A stretch of DNA of 64,000 bases from Lysinibacillus fusiformis (GTDB taxonomy: Bacteria > Bacillota > Bacilli > Bacillales_A > Planococcaceae): assembly GCA_030027265.1 (NCBI GenBank), contig JASENG010000002.1, positions 248,001 through 312,000 of the forward strand, in the 5' to 3' direction. Every line of letters starts with the position of its first letter. Position 1 is the first letter of the stretch. The translations under genes were made by a program, and so were the position numbers. Below are positions 41,427 to 50,223 of this stretch, piece after piece. The notes beneath the pieces are model-generated. The model was not told the origin of the DNA. It was given only the letters and a program-made list of their open reading frames with translations, and ran no database searches.

Positions 41427-42605
41427 TTAATCTCTTCGTTCCATGGCTCTACTAAACGCTGTTAGAATTACTGCTGCAAACACCATGATTGCACCAATCC
41501 AGGATGTGTGGATCAGTCCGATTGAATCTGTAATCAGTCCTCCAAAATAAGAACCCAATGCAATCCCCGCATTAAATGCAGCGATATTAATGGCTGATGC
41601 GACATCTACCGCACTTGGTACAAAGCGTTCTGCCAGCATCACTACATATACTTGCAGTCCCGGTACATTCATAAAAGCAAAGAGTCCCATCAAGAGTATT
41701 GTTATTAATCCAACGATTTTATACGGTGCCGTAAAGAACAGCATAAATAAAATGACCGCTTGTACAATAAACATATAAAACAAGGCATTGATAGGATTTT
41801 TGTTGGACAGTTTTCCTCCAATCATGTTTCCGATTGCAATGGCAATTCCGTAAATTAATAAAATCGCGGCAACTGTTTCTCCTTTAAAGCCCGTAATATC
41901 TTGAAGCAATGGTGATAGGTAAGTAAATACAACAAATGTCCCACCGTACCCAAGTGCCGTGATAATGAAGACCATCAATAACCGAGCATTTGTTACAAGC
42001 TTAAACTGATCACGGAATGTCGTTTTTACCCCTTTGCGCAAAGTTGAGGGGATGAGAATACTCGTTGCTATCAAAGCAATTATCCCTGTTATGACAATGA
42101 CCACAAATGCCGCTCTCCAACCGAGCTGCTGACCTAAATAGGTTCCAAATGGTACACCAGTTACAGTAGCTACTGTAAGACCTGTGAACATAATTGAAAT
42201 GGCACTTGCCCTGCGATCCTCCGGTACCAAATCAGCCGCAATAGTTGACCCGATTGACATAAAAATACCGTGAGATAATGCAGAAATTACTCGTGCTACC
42301 AGCAACATCTGAATAGAAGTCGAAAGAGCAGCAAGCCCATTTCCTGCGATAAATACAATCATGATCAACAGTAATAGTGTCTTCCTAGGTATTTTCGATG
42401 TTAAAGACGTTAAAACGGGTGCTCCAAATGTAACACCCAGTGCATATAAAGAAACCGTTAACCCTGCAGTTGTTACCGGTATACTTAAATCTTCTGCTAT
42501 CAGCGGCAGCAGTCCAACACTGATAAATTCAGTCGTACCTATTGCAAAGGCACTTACCGCTAATGCAAGCAGCGCCAAGGTACTTTGCTTTTTACTTAAT
42601 GCCAT
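41427..42605 (-). CDS. MFS transporter, arabinose-efflux/chloramphenicol-resistance-like
   Basis: A 392-residue twelve-span major facilitator, close in look to YdhP/AraJ-type efflux proteins: AVSAFAIGTTEFISVGLLPLIAEDLSIPVTTAGLTVSLYALGVTFGAPVL. The motif-C-like stretch (TVATVTGVPFGTYLGQQLGWR) marks it as an exporter. The neighbouring HxlR regulator is divergent, which suggests it controls this gene. SD GAGGAGGAG. The substrate is unknown. Confidence 0.92.
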   Translation of the reverse strand: MALSKKQSTLALLALAVSAFAIGTTEFISVGLLPLIAEDLSIPVTTAGLTVSLYALGVTFGAPVLTSLTSKIPRKTLLLLIMIVFIAGNGLAALSTSIQMLLVARVISALSHGIFMSIGSTIAADLVPEDRRASAISIMFTGLTVATVTGVPFGTYLGQQLGWRAAFVVIVITGIIALIATSILIPSTLRKGVKTTFRDQFKLVTNARLLMVFIITALGYGGTFVVFTYLSPLLQDITGFKGETVAAILLIYGIAIAIGNMIGGKLSNKNPINALFYMFIVQAVILFMLFFTAPYKIVGLITILLMGLFAFMNVPGLQVYVVMLAERFVPSAVDVASAINIAAFNAGIALGSYFGGLITDSIGLIHTSWIGAIMVFAAVILTAFSRAMERRD

Positions 42606-42728
42606 ATTTCTCCTCCTCTAGTAAGCAATTCATCTAAACCTTCCAACAACTCCTATTTTAAAAGAAAGTCTAGTAAGAATCGGCCGGCAAATGTTATTAT
42701 GAGATATACGAAACAAAAATAGAAGTAC

Positions 42729-42780
42729 GCACTTTTAAGTAATATAGATACAAAAAAGTAATATAGGCACTTTTAAGTAC
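42729..42780. promoter_or_regulatory. Duplicated operator-like element between MFS and HxlR genes
   Basis: GCACTTTTAAGTAA (42729-42742) and GCACTTTTAAGTAC (42767-42780), 38 bases apart, with AAGTAATATAG repeated between. The direct repeats in a divergent promoter region next to a regulator gene suggest HxlR binding sites. Confidence 0.5.
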
Positions 42781-42803
42781 CTATCCTAATCGGAGGTTAT
42801 CCT

Positions 42804-43166
42804 ATGCAAAAAAAGAAATACAACATATCAGTAGAAGCAACTTTGGAGGTAATCGGGGGCAAGTGGAAATGTGTCATCCTCTGTCACCTTACCCACGGAA
42901 AGAAACGAACAAGTGAATTGAAACGCTTAATGCCGAGCATCACACAAAAAATGCTGACTCAACAGCTCCGCGAACTTGAAGAAGATGGCGTGATTAACCG
43001 CATCGTTTATAATCAGGTCCCTCCAAAAGTAGAATACGAGCTAAGCGAATATGGAAAGAGCTTAGAAGGAATCTTAAATGCTCTATGTAATTGGGGAGAT
43101 ACTCATATTATGAGAGTTTATGGTGATAAATCGGAAGTTTTAGAGGAAAGCATCTTAAATAATTAA
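42804..43166 (+). CDS. HxlR family winged-helix regulator
   Basis: A 120-residue HxlR/YodB/YkvN-like regulator: KYNISVEATLEVIGGKWKCVILCHLTHGKKRTSELKRLMPSITQKMLTQQLRELEEDGVINR is the full wHTH signature. One Cys near the start (WKCVILCHL) could be redox-active as in YodB. It is divergent from the MFS gene and likely represses it in response to electrophiles or toxins. SD CGGAGG. Confidence 0.93.
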   Translation: MQKKKYNISVEATLEVIGGKWKCVILCHLTHGKKRTSELKRLMPSITQKMLTQQLRELEEDGVINRIVYNQVPPKVEYELSEYGKSLEGILNALCNWGDTHIMRVYGDKSEVLEESILNN

Positions 43167-43176
43167 AGTACTGAGT

Positions 43177-43212
43177 GAGTATGAAATCGAGACTGGTTTC
43201 ATACTCTTTTTA
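43177..43212 (+). terminator. Terminator of the HxlR gene
   Basis: GAGTATGAAA (43177-43186) and TTTCATACTC (43197-43206), then TTTTTAATT. Confidence 0.8.
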
Positions 43213-43319
43213 ATTGGCAGATAAAGTTCTTTCCATTAAGACAATGGAAATTTATGTTAAGATTAAAAAGTGCTCTACATCCACCGATGTAAATTACAGA
43301 AAAGAAAGGCAGTCATAAA

Positions 43320-43931
43320 ATGAAAAATAATCGCAACCTTTTTATCGGGACGTTAACAATTAGCTTGGCTTTACTGGCATCTTGCAGCAATTCTCCAGAA
43401 GAGACCAATCCTGCTGAATTGGAACAGCCGCAAAATAATAACGCAACTCAAAATCCAAGCAGTTCCCCTATCAATGCCGATTCAACTACGAATACTTCGA
43501 CTACTAGCGAAGCAGCTACTGCAAATTCAGAAAATCAAAATACACCCATGGATACACAAAAAAATACAACGAGTGTAAAAGCAGATTACTTAAAAAAACT
43601 CAACGAGACGAAAATAGCAATGGATGAGAAGCGAAAACAATCCGCCAATAGCAGTACATACGAATTAAAATATGCAGAAGACACTCTCTATGACATTTGG
43701 GATGGATTACTGAATGAAATCTATGGCGTGTTAAAGGAGCAGCTCTCTCCTGAAGAAATGGCTCAGCTTAGAGATGAGCAACGCAAATGGATTGAATACC
43801 GGGATAAAACTGCATTAGAAGCATCTTATAAATATAAGGGCGGCACACAAGAACATGTAGAATATGTAGTGGTTCGAAATAACCTTACAGCAGAAAGATG
43901 CTTCGAATTGGTTGAAAATTATATGAAATAA
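43320..43931 (+). CDS. LprI-domain lipoprotein
   Basis: A 203-residue lipoprotein: signal NRNLFIGTLTISLALLASC with lipobox L-A-S-C, then an Asn/Thr/Ser-rich unstructured linker to ~residue 80. The C-terminal domain (YLKKLNETKIAMDEKRKQ ... LRDEQRKWIEYRDKTALEAS) matches the LprI/DUF1311 fold (lysozyme-inhibitor LprI N-terminal domain). It could guard the cell wall against host or phage lysozyme; that is inference from the family. SD AAAGAAAGG. Confidence 0.85.
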   Translation: MKNNRNLFIGTLTISLALLASCSNSPEETNPAELEQPQNNNATQNPSSSPINADSTTNTSTTSEAATANSENQNTPMDTQKNTTSVKADYLKKLNETKIAMDEKRKQSANSSTYELKYAEDTLYDIWDGLLNEIYGVLKEQLSPEEMAQLRDEQRKWIEYRDKTALEASYKYKGGTQEHVEYVVVRNNLTAERCFELVENYMK

Positions 43932-43935
43932 ACTT

Positions 43936-43972
43936 TGTTCTGCAAAAAACTGGTTGATTCATTCGCAGAACA
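43936..43972. terminator. Hairpin between LprI and TetR genes
   Basis: TGTTCTGC and GCAGAACA arms with a long loop between convergent genes; weak T tails. Confidence 0.45.
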
Positions 43973-43984
43973 CTGTAAGACATT

Positions 43985-44593
43985 TTATTTAAGCATATAT
44001 TTCTTCAAGCCAATCGCTTCAAGTGGACCTTTCGACATAATTTGAAACAGCATCCAAGCAATTTCTTCAGGGGTTTGTTTCCTATCGGTATTTAACCAAT
44101 AGCGGATCACACCTATCAGTGCCGATGAGACAAATTGTGTAATTACTTCTATCGGCATGTTGAGATTTTCTATTTTTGTAAAGTTTGAAACGTTTTTAAA
44201 CATTTTTTTAATGATGAGATTTCTTAGTTTTTCTTCAAAGGAAGGATCCCCATTTGGTCCAAGTACGACCTTTAAAAATGGGGCATTCTTTTGAAAATAT
44301 GCAAATATATTAATGATAAATGGATGAGGCGTATCTGATAGTAAAAAATGCTTCATATTTGACGGAAGCATCTCTTCCGTTTTTTCATCAAGATGGTGAA
44401 AAATCTCCTGTTCACATTTTTCCAGCAAATCATATTTATCCAGATAATGAAGATAAAATGTTCCCCTATTTATATTGGCACGAGTTGTAATATCGCGAAC
44501 TGTTACCGCATTAAAATTCTTTTCCTCCAACAAAGCAGTAAATGCCTCTTTAATATCGTTTTTCGTCTGCAATGTTTTTCGTTCGTACTTCAA
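43985..44593 (-). CDS. TetR/AcrR family transcriptional regulator
   Basis: About 202 residues. The HTH at residues ~25-55 is VTVRDITTRANINRGTFYLHYLDKYDLLEK, a typical TetR pattern; the C-terminal domain FVSSALIGVIRYWL resembles TetR_C_33-type effector domains. A GTG at 44623 lacks an SD, while a TTG at 44593 follows GGAAGGGG and is preferred. It is divergent from the YhgE-like exporter at 44750 and presumably represses it. Confidence 0.9.
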   Translation of the reverse strand: MKYERKTLQTKNDIKEAFTALLEEKNFNAVTVRDITTRANINRGTFYLHYLDKYDLLEKCEQEIFHHLDEKTEEMLPSNMKHFLLSDTPHPFIINIFAYFQKNAPFLKVVLGPNGDPSFEEKLRNLIIKKMFKNVSNFTKIENLNMPIEVITQFVSSALIGVIRYWLNTDRKQTPEEIAWMLFQIMSKGPLEAIGLKKYMLK

Positions 44594-44635
44594 AACTTCG
44601 ACCCCTTCCAGCTTTTTGGACACTTTAATATTGTT

Positions 44636-44671
44636 TGTTGAATTTTCAACACATCATCTATTTTTGATGAT
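44636..44671. promoter_or_regulatory. Candidate TetR operator
   Basis: TGTTGAA-TT-TTCAACA (44636-44651), a perfect palindrome, and ATCATC/GATGAT arms right after it, in the TetR/exporter intergenic region. Confidence 0.45.
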
Positions 44672-44749
44672 CGAATATCCCTTGCCTATAACATATAATG
44701 AGAACCGATAGAAAATCAACACGATGTTAATTTTTTGAGGAGGATGTAT

Positions 44750-45901
44750 ATGAAAGAAAACAAATTTTTCTGGATTCCATTTATTGCAGTATTGGTTTTA
44801 GCATTTATATTTGTCTCCACGCAAATTCCAGCTGCCCATCAATCCGTAAAGAACCTTCCAATTGCACTTGTAAATGAGGATGCAGGCGAAATGGGTCAGA
44901 CTTTGATGGACAAAATTCAGGAAAATACGAAAGCGATGCAAACTAGTGATATTCCAATGATTAAGTGGATGGTTTTAGAAAATCAACAAGAGATGGAAGA
45001 TGAAATGGCTGACCAAAATTTATATGGCGCGATAGTCATTCCAGGTGATTTCACTAAAGATTTTGGGTCATTACAAACTCCATCTCCCACAAAGCCAGAA
45101 CTGCAGTTATTTATCAACCAAGGGAAAAATGCGAATGTGGCGACTGTAGTGAACCAAAATTTATCAGGGATGATTGCACAAATGAATATAATGATGAGTG
45201 ATCAGCTATTAACGGCTGTGGCATCCAATAATGTTCCGCTAACAGTCGAGCAGGCACGTATTTTGACAGCACCAATCAGCAGTACAACAACGATGCTCCA
45301 CCAAACTGGCAATTTAGGGAACGCTGCTTTATCACTATTCCAGCCATTGTGGATTGCAAGTATCGTAAGTGCCGTGATGTTAGGCTTTGCAGGAAGAAAT
45401 AGAACACTCCAAACAATTGCCAGTCATTTCAAGTTTAAATCCCTTCAAATTTTAGTCGCCATTTTATTGGGCTGTGTAGCTGGTTTCAGTTTAACCTGGT
45501 ACACAACGTTTATGTTAGGCTTTGAATTTGAAAGCTTCACGACAGTTGCTTTATTCTTGTCCATTACATGCATCAGTTTTATATTATTAATTTCTGCAGT
45601 GCTTTCATGGATTGGAATGGGCGGCGTTGCGATTTTCGTCCTATTCATGTTCTTCGGGCTGCCTTTGCTTCAATTAGCTCCGGAGATGCTGCCAGATTTT
45701 TATAGAGATTGGGTTTACCCTTGGCTGCCAATGCGCTTTATGTTCGATGGTGTTCGCGAGATTCTTTTCTTTGATGGAGGAGCTTGGAACAGTTCGACTA
45801 TGGTATTAGTTTGGATAGCTGTTGTAAGTATACTAGTTCACTTGTCCAAAGCATTTATGCCCATGAAAAATGCTGCTAATAAAGAGGATATAGAAGTTTA
45901 A
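44750..45901 (+). CDS. YhgE/Pip-type ABC-2 family transporter permease
   Basis: About 383 residues. A first transmembrane helix (FFWIPFIAVLVLAFIFVSTQ) is followed by a ~180-residue extracellular domain (LPIALVNEDAGEMGQTLMDKIQ, VENQQEMEDEM), then five more spans from ~residue 205. This is the ABC-2/YhgE layout (pfam ABC2_membrane_3), a permease without its own ATPase. The ATG at 44750 is six bases after GAGGAGG; an ATG at 44744 abuts it. Divergent TetR suggests a regulated drug or stress exporter. Confidence 0.88.
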   Translation: MKENKFFWIPFIAVLVLAFIFVSTQIPAAHQSVKNLPIALVNEDAGEMGQTLMDKIQENTKAMQTSDIPMIKWMVLENQQEMEDEMADQNLYGAIVIPGDFTKDFGSLQTPSPTKPELQLFINQGKNANVATVVNQNLSGMIAQMNIMMSDQLLTAVASNNVPLTVEQARILTAPISSTTTMLHQTGNLGNAALSLFQPLWIASIVSAVMLGFAGRNRTLQTIASHFKFKSLQILVAILLGCVAGFSLTWYTTFMLGFEFESFTTVALFLSITCISFILLISAVLSWIGMGGVAIFVLFMFFGLPLLQLAPEMLPDFYRDWVYPWLPMRFMFDGVREILFFDGGAWNSSTMVLVWIAVVSILVHLSKAFMPMKNAANKEDIEV

Positions 45902-45922
45902 AGCTTATTTTTGTAAAAATAC

Positions 45923-45991
45923 GTGTAGACAAAGTCGATATTCAATTTTGTCTACACTCTGGACCGTCTCCACAAAAGGAGACGGTTTTTC
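45923..45991 (+). terminator. Tandem hairpins after the YhgE-like gene
   Basis: Hairpin 1: GTGTAGACAAA (45923-45933) and TTTGTCTACAC (45947-45957). Hairpin 2: ACCGTCTCC (45963-45971) and GGAGACGGT (45978-45986) with a T run. The second also ends the convergent GNAT gene. Confidence 0.75.
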
Positions 45992-46001
45992 ACCATCGAA
46001 A

Positions 46002-46604
46002 TTAATAAGCCTCGTACTTCATATCAAGCAGACCTATCAACTTTCCCTTTACATCCTTCCATTCATTATCAACAATACTGTAAAAGATATTGTCGTGAAT
46101 CGTGCCGTCAGCCTTAATCCGATGTTTGCGAAATACCCCTTCTTTTACAGCTCCTATTCGTTCAACTGCTTTTTGGGAGCGAATGTTTTGACCGCTAATG
46201 GAAAATTGAACACGCAACACTTCTAGTTGTTCAAAACAATATTGGAGCAATAAATATTTACATTCAGTATTTACCTTCGTTCGCCAAACTGTCGGCGAAA
46301 GCCATGTCCACCCGATTTCCACATTTCGATTTGCTAGATCAATGTCGCCAATTCGAGTTGTCCCCAAAACTTCACCCGATAATCGATCTTTTATGATAAA
46401 CGGGATTTGCGTACCGTCATATTTGTTTTTAATAGCTATGGATAAAATTTGTTCAAAATCGTCTATTGTTTTGACTTCCCTCCATGTGTATTGCCATACC
46501 TCAGCACTCTTAACCGCTTCATACAATCGCTCCTTATACGTTATCTCCATGGGAACAAGAAGTACTGTTTTTCCTTCCAGTATCACATTTGTTTCAATTT
46601 TCAA
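46002..46604 (-). CDS. GNAT-like acetyltransferase with altered acetyl-CoA loop
   Basis: A 200-residue RimJ/RimL-like protein: VILEGKTVLLVPMEITYKERLYEAV, VLGTTRIGDIDLANRNVEIGWTWLSPTVWRTKVNTECKYLLL, NIRSQKAVERIGAVKEGVFRKHR. The usual Q/R-x-x-G-x-G/A loop reads W-R-T-K-V-N, as in the YjcK/Ard1-like group where it is often degenerate; acetyl-CoA binding may be altered. TTG start with SD GGAGG. Confidence 0.85.
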   Translation of the reverse strand: MKIETNVILEGKTVLLVPMEITYKERLYEAVKSAEVWQYTWREVKTIDDFEQILSIAIKNKYDGTQIPFIIKDRLSGEVLGTTRIGDIDLANRNVEIGWTWLSPTVWRTKVNTECKYLLLQYCFEQLEVLRVQFSISGQNIRSQKAVERIGAVKEGVFRKHRIKADGTIHDNIFYSIVDNEWKDVKGKLIGLLDMKYEAY

Positions 46605-46767
46605 CTTACAAAACCTCCATATTAGCTTTTGGAAGAAATATTCTAAAAGCTATGATGTTTTTCCTCTATTAATCGGATTTTTATTTAGCTTCGAAGTTGC
46701 CTTCCTTTTTCAAAATATGGTACGTTTTAATTCCATATAAAAATTGTGAAATTGAAGGAATGAAACA

Positions 46768-47394
46768 ATGAATAAATTTCATTATTTATTAGCAATTTTC
46801 ACGTTTCTTGTGTTCTGTATTCTATGGATGACCTATGAGACTCCTGCCATCTTCGCCTTTGACCTAAGCGCAGCAAATTTGCTGTATGGGATTGATATCA
46901 TTACACCGTTTCATTATTTAGGTGAAACGAAGGTAATTTTTGGGGTTTGGCTGATTGTCCTATTGATTATTTGGATTCGCCTGCGCGATGCTAAATTAAT
47001 GTTTTTCACATTTTTAACGATCGGATTGGGGTTCGGGTTATATCAATTTTTAAAACGCATTGTGGAACGGCCCCGTCCCGAGATATTAGATCAATATACC
47101 ACTTATAGCTTTCCATCAGGACATGCAACTCATGGAATTTTATTTTTGCTGACCCTTGCCTTTGTATTTAGCAAACTTGTCAAATCTGTTAAAGCTTTGC
47201 GAGCCATTTGGATTGCAGCTGTTCTTATTTTTTTATTAATTGGACTTTCGCGAGTAACAGAAGGACGCCACTTTGCATCTGATGTATTAGCTGGCTGGTC
47301 ACTTGGTTATACTTGGTTTACCCTCTGTACTTTGTGGTATAGGGTAAGTACTCGCAATTTAACCCGATTACACAACTCAGATTCAGAAATCTAA
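46768..47394 (+). CDS. PAP2 superfamily membrane phosphatase
   Basis: A 208-residue membrane protein with the three PAP2 signature motifs: K-R-x6-R-P (LKRIVERPRPE), P-S-G-H (YSFPSGHATHG) and S-R-x5-H-x3-D (SRVTEGRHFASDVLAG). About six membrane spans. These enzymes dephosphorylate undecaprenyl pyrophosphate, phosphatidic acid or phosphatidylglycerophosphate at the outer face. An undecaprenyl-PP role is plausible but not shown. SD TTGAAGGA. Confidence 0.95.
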   Translation: MNKFHYLLAIFTFLVFCILWMTYETPAIFAFDLSAANLLYGIDIITPFHYLGETKVIFGVWLIVLLIIWIRLRDAKLMFFTFLTIGLGFGLYQFLKRIVERPRPEILDQYTTYSFPSGHATHGILFLLTLAFVFSKLVKSVKALRAIWIAAVLIFLLIGLSRVTEGRHFASDVLAGWSLGYTWFTLCTLWYRVSTRNLTRLHNSDSEI

Positions 47395-47425
47395 AACTCG
47401 TTCATGTAAAGATAGGTGAGAAATA

Positions 47426-47626
47426 ATGGAACTAACAAATAAAGAACTAGCTAATTTGTATATGAAATACAAGAAGGAAAAGAAATTATACAAACAGAAA
47501 AAAAGACAGTCCCTTTATGATTTGAATCATTATTTTGAGTGCAAAAAAGCCTTATCTCTTATCAAGCTCGAAATGCATAGACGGGGCTTAAAGAAAAAGC
47601 AAGCTAAGAAACTAAGCAGCTTTTAG
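47426..47626 (+). CDS. Small highly basic protein (66 aa)
   Basis: Lys/Arg-rich and helical (YMKYKKEKKLYKQKKRQSLYDLNHYFECKKALSLIKLEMHRRGLKKKQAKKL), with no membrane segment. SD AGGTGAG. It may bind nucleic acid or sit in the spore; no family is known to me. It follows the PAP2 gene by 31 bases and could be cotranscribed. Confidence 0.6.
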   Translation: MELTNKELANLYMKYKKEKKLYKQKKRQSLYDLNHYFECKKALSLIKLEMHRRGLKKKQAKKLSSF

Positions 47627-47747
47627 CTCGACCCCTTTTGGATATTATGCCTTAACCAAGGTGTAGTATCTTTTTTTATTTATTTAGATTGCAATGAATA
47701 AATCGTCTTCGGTTTTGACAAATTACATTATGGGAGGTGGAAGAATT

Positions 47748-47993
47748 ATGCCGAATACGATTGGTGTGGAACAATCTTTATCAAATGTGGAAGCTGCTTT
47801 AAAAGCAAAAGGCTATGAAGTGGTTCAGCTTCGCAGTGAAGCTGATGCACAAAATTGCGATGCTTGTGTAGTGACAGGTCAAGACGATAATATGATGGGA
47901 ATGAGCGATACTGCCATTAAAGGATCTGTTATCGATGCTACTGGCCTTTCAGCTGATGAGGTTTGCGAGCGTGTAGACAAGCTTTTCCATTAA
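47748..47993 (+). CDS. YkuS family protein (UPF0180)
   Basis: An 81-residue protein matching the UPF0180/YkuS family: a start [27 protein letters not shown], then [39 protein letters not shown]. The family is common in spore formers and has no known role. SD GGGAGGTGG fits the ATG at 47748, 18 codons after the first ATG of the frame. Confidence 0.92.
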   Translation: MPNTIGVEQSLSNVEAALKAKGYEVVQLRSEADAQNCDACVVTGQDDNMMGMSDTAIKGSVIDATGLSADEVCERVDKLFH

Positions 47994-48002
47994 TCGCGAA
48001 AA

Positions 48003-48055
48003 AAAGGTGCTGTTCTATAGTCATAGTGACTTTAAGAACAGTACCTTTTACTTTT
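48003..48055 (+). terminator. Terminator of the ykuS-like gene
   Basis: AAAGGTGCTGTTCT (48003-48016) and AGAACAGTACCTTTT (48035-48049), with a smaller TAGTCATAGTGACT stem in the loop. Confidence 0.75.
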
Positions 48056-48098
48056 ACCAAATAGCATTCCTTCAAGCTTACCGGACTATTACCTTCAT

Positions 48099-49001
48099 TT
48101 AGTGATAATACTTCGAATAAAGATCGACCAAAGTCATTTTCCCTACACTAAATTCCTGTTCATGATGGTCACTCAGAAAAGCTGAGATCCTTTCTAGTTT
48201 TCCATCATCATCTTTCGGGAAATCGATTAGCGTTACGCTGTTCGCTAGTAATTGGATATTCAGTTCCGGGAAGTCTTGCGAAAGCTTTTCTTTTAACTCT
48301 GGAGTTCCTTCCTTTACTCGAATTACAAGATTTCCATTTATCCCCAAATCCTTATAGATATCCTCAATCAAATCCAGCTTGCCATTTTTCACAAAGAAAA
48401 TTCGATTTGCATATTTCTCTAAGTTTTCAAGTAAGTGGGATGCAATGATGATTGTTTTACCTTCCGCCTTTTTCTTCACAAGAATTTGTGAAATAATCTC
48501 AACTTGCGTAGGGTCTAAACCGTTCATTACTTCGTCCATCAGCATGATTTGCGTGTCTGAAACAATTTGCATGGCAAAGCATAGCCTTTGACGCATTCCT
48601 AATGAGTAGGTCCCTGTTTTCTTATTGACGTAAGACGCCATCCCCAGATCCTCGATTGTTCTTTCAATCAATTCTGGATTACTATTCCACATGGAAGAGT
48701 AAATTTTTAAATGCTGTTTTCCGGAAAGATGATTGTATAAGTCACTTTGATCTGGCATCATCGATACAAGCTGGTGAATTTTCACTTCATTCTTTTTCGA
48801 AGTGTACTCAAGCTCGTTATTAAACAGTACTTTCCCGCTGTTTGGGCGAAGATAGTTCATGATGACATTCATCAGCGTGGATTTCCCTGTTCCATTTGGT
48901 GCAACTAAACCGATAATTTCTTCGGGGTGAAAGGTAATTGAAACCTCTTTTAAAATATCTCTGCCCGAGAAATTCACCCCTATATTTTTAAGCTCTAGCA
49001 T
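48099..49001 (-). CDS. ABC transporter ATP-binding protein
   Basis: A 300-residue ATPase: Walker A APNGTGKST (residues ~33-41), signature YSLGMRQRLC (~130), Walker B IMLMDEVMNGLD, and the H-loop IIIASHLLEN. A ~75-residue C-terminal extension (NGNLVIRVKEGTPELKEKLSQ) follows the ABC domain, as in many bacteriocin/drug exporters. It forms a complete exporter with the two permeases upstream (49020, 50224), 18 and 10 bases apart. SD AGGAGG. Confidence 0.95.
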   Translation of the reverse strand: MLELKNIGVNFSGRDILKEVSITFHPEEIIGLVAPNGTGKSTLMNVIMNYLRPNSGKVLFNNELEYTSKKNEVKIHQLVSMMPDQSDLYNHLSGKQHLKIYSSMWNSNPELIERTIEDLGMASYVNKKTGTYSLGMRQRLCFAMQIVSDTQIMLMDEVMNGLDPTQVEIISQILVKKKAEGKTIIIASHLLENLEKYANRIFFVKNGKLDLIEDIYKDLGINGNLVIRVKEGTPELKEKLSQDFPELNIQLLANSVTLIDFPKDDDGKLERISAFLSDHHEQEFSVGKMTLVDLYSKYYH

Positions 49002-49019
49002 GTAGCTTCCTCCTATTCA

Positions 49020-50213
49020 TCAAAGTAATTTAAACCATCTTTGATTACTAATTATGAATGTAATGAGAAGACAAATAACCGTATAACCCGACATTACGAG
49101 CAGCCCATATTCTAATGTAAGAGTAGTTGAATTATTGAGATATTCACGGTAACCCGAAAGTATTTGTCCCACTTGAACATAACTCGATGGATACCATTGA
49201 ATATCCTTTACAAACCCAAGCCCTCGCACATAATAGTAAAATTCAGCAAAAACAACGATACAGCCAACTACTAAATTAGCAAACTCATTTCTTAAAATGA
49301 TACTTACTAAAAGCAGCATAGAAATGAGCAATAAAAACCAGAACAGAATTAATAAGGCGTTTTGGAATAAATAGGATCCCATCGAGATTGATGTAAAGGC
49401 CCTGGTCTCATAGCTGAAAATTGGAACAGGGAGTTGGAAATCCCCCACCCCGGATTGAATCGCGATGATGATGAAGCCAACCAAAAGTGGAATAATCGTT
49501 AATATGCTTCCAATTAATGCAACACCACCTTTAACCAGCAGCCTTCTCCAAATCGATAATGGGAAGCCTTTGATTAACGTTGGATTTCGTTTATCTTTTA
49601 ACACGATATCTGATGTAAAGAGGATACAGCTAACCAAAAGAATCAAGGGCAGATACCCATGCAGCATCCTTTGCAGAGTTTGCAGCGCAGTCCTTTCTTC
49701 AAAGACATTGATCGATAAATCGGAATTTCCTTCTGAATAGCCCTTGTAACGGCTAGCAGAATACATATAGGCATAATGCCCATCCTCCGTTGCGTAAAGA
49801 TTCCCTGCCGTGTAGTAACGCGGATTGTAATACAGCAGCCCCTTGCCATTTCTAAAGATCATGGAATCCGAGTATTCATACCACTTGAATGTGGACTCTG
49901 CGTACTTTTTCATATCATTTTGCTCTAGAGCGTCCAGCCGTTGTTTGTCGTATTCATTCCACTCTGGATAAATCGCAGCGGCAAACCTCGTTAATGGATA
50001 GGTATTCTCGTCAAGTACCACATTATTTAGAAAATCTTCTCTTGTTAAGAATCTCGCTTCTATTTCATCTTTATCGACCTTTTCAATCGGGTCAAAGGAT
50101 GGAGCGATTTTAATTGCATAGAAGCATGCAAAAAACAGCAATATGACATAGATAGCGATATTCTTCTTATTGGTCATAAAGTGAATCAATTCAAACTTAA
50201 AATAGGCCCGCAT
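49020..50213 (-). CDS. ABC transporter permease (397 aa)
   Basis: ABC-2/ABC-type permease: one N-terminal span (KNIAIYVILLFFACFYAIKIAP), a ~160-residue extracellular domain (GKGLLYYNPRYYTAGNLYATEDGHYAYMYS), then five spans from ~residue 185. It resembles the permeases of lantibiotic/bacitracin-type or ABC-2 exporters, paired here with the 50224 permease, which has the same layout. Substrate unknown. SD AGGGGGAG. Confidence 0.88.
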   Translation of the reverse strand: MRAYFKFELIHFMTNKKNIAIYVILLFFACFYAIKIAPSFDPIEKVDKDEIEARFLTREDFLNNVVLDENTYPLTRFAAAIYPEWNEYDKQRLDALEQNDMKKYAESTFKWYEYSDSMIFRNGKGLLYYNPRYYTAGNLYATEDGHYAYMYSASRYKGYSEGNSDLSINVFEERTALQTLQRMLHGYLPLILLVSCILFTSDIVLKDKRNPTLIKGFPLSIWRRLLVKGGVALIGSILTIIPLLVGFIIIAIQSGVGDFQLPVPIFSYETRAFTSISMGSYLFQNALLILFWFLLLISMLLLVSIILRNEFANLVVGCIVVFAEFYYYVRGLGFVKDIQWYPSSYVQVGQILSGYREYLNNSTTLTLEYGLLVMSGYTVICLLITFIISNQRWFKLL

Positions 50214-50223
50214 TTTTCTCCCC

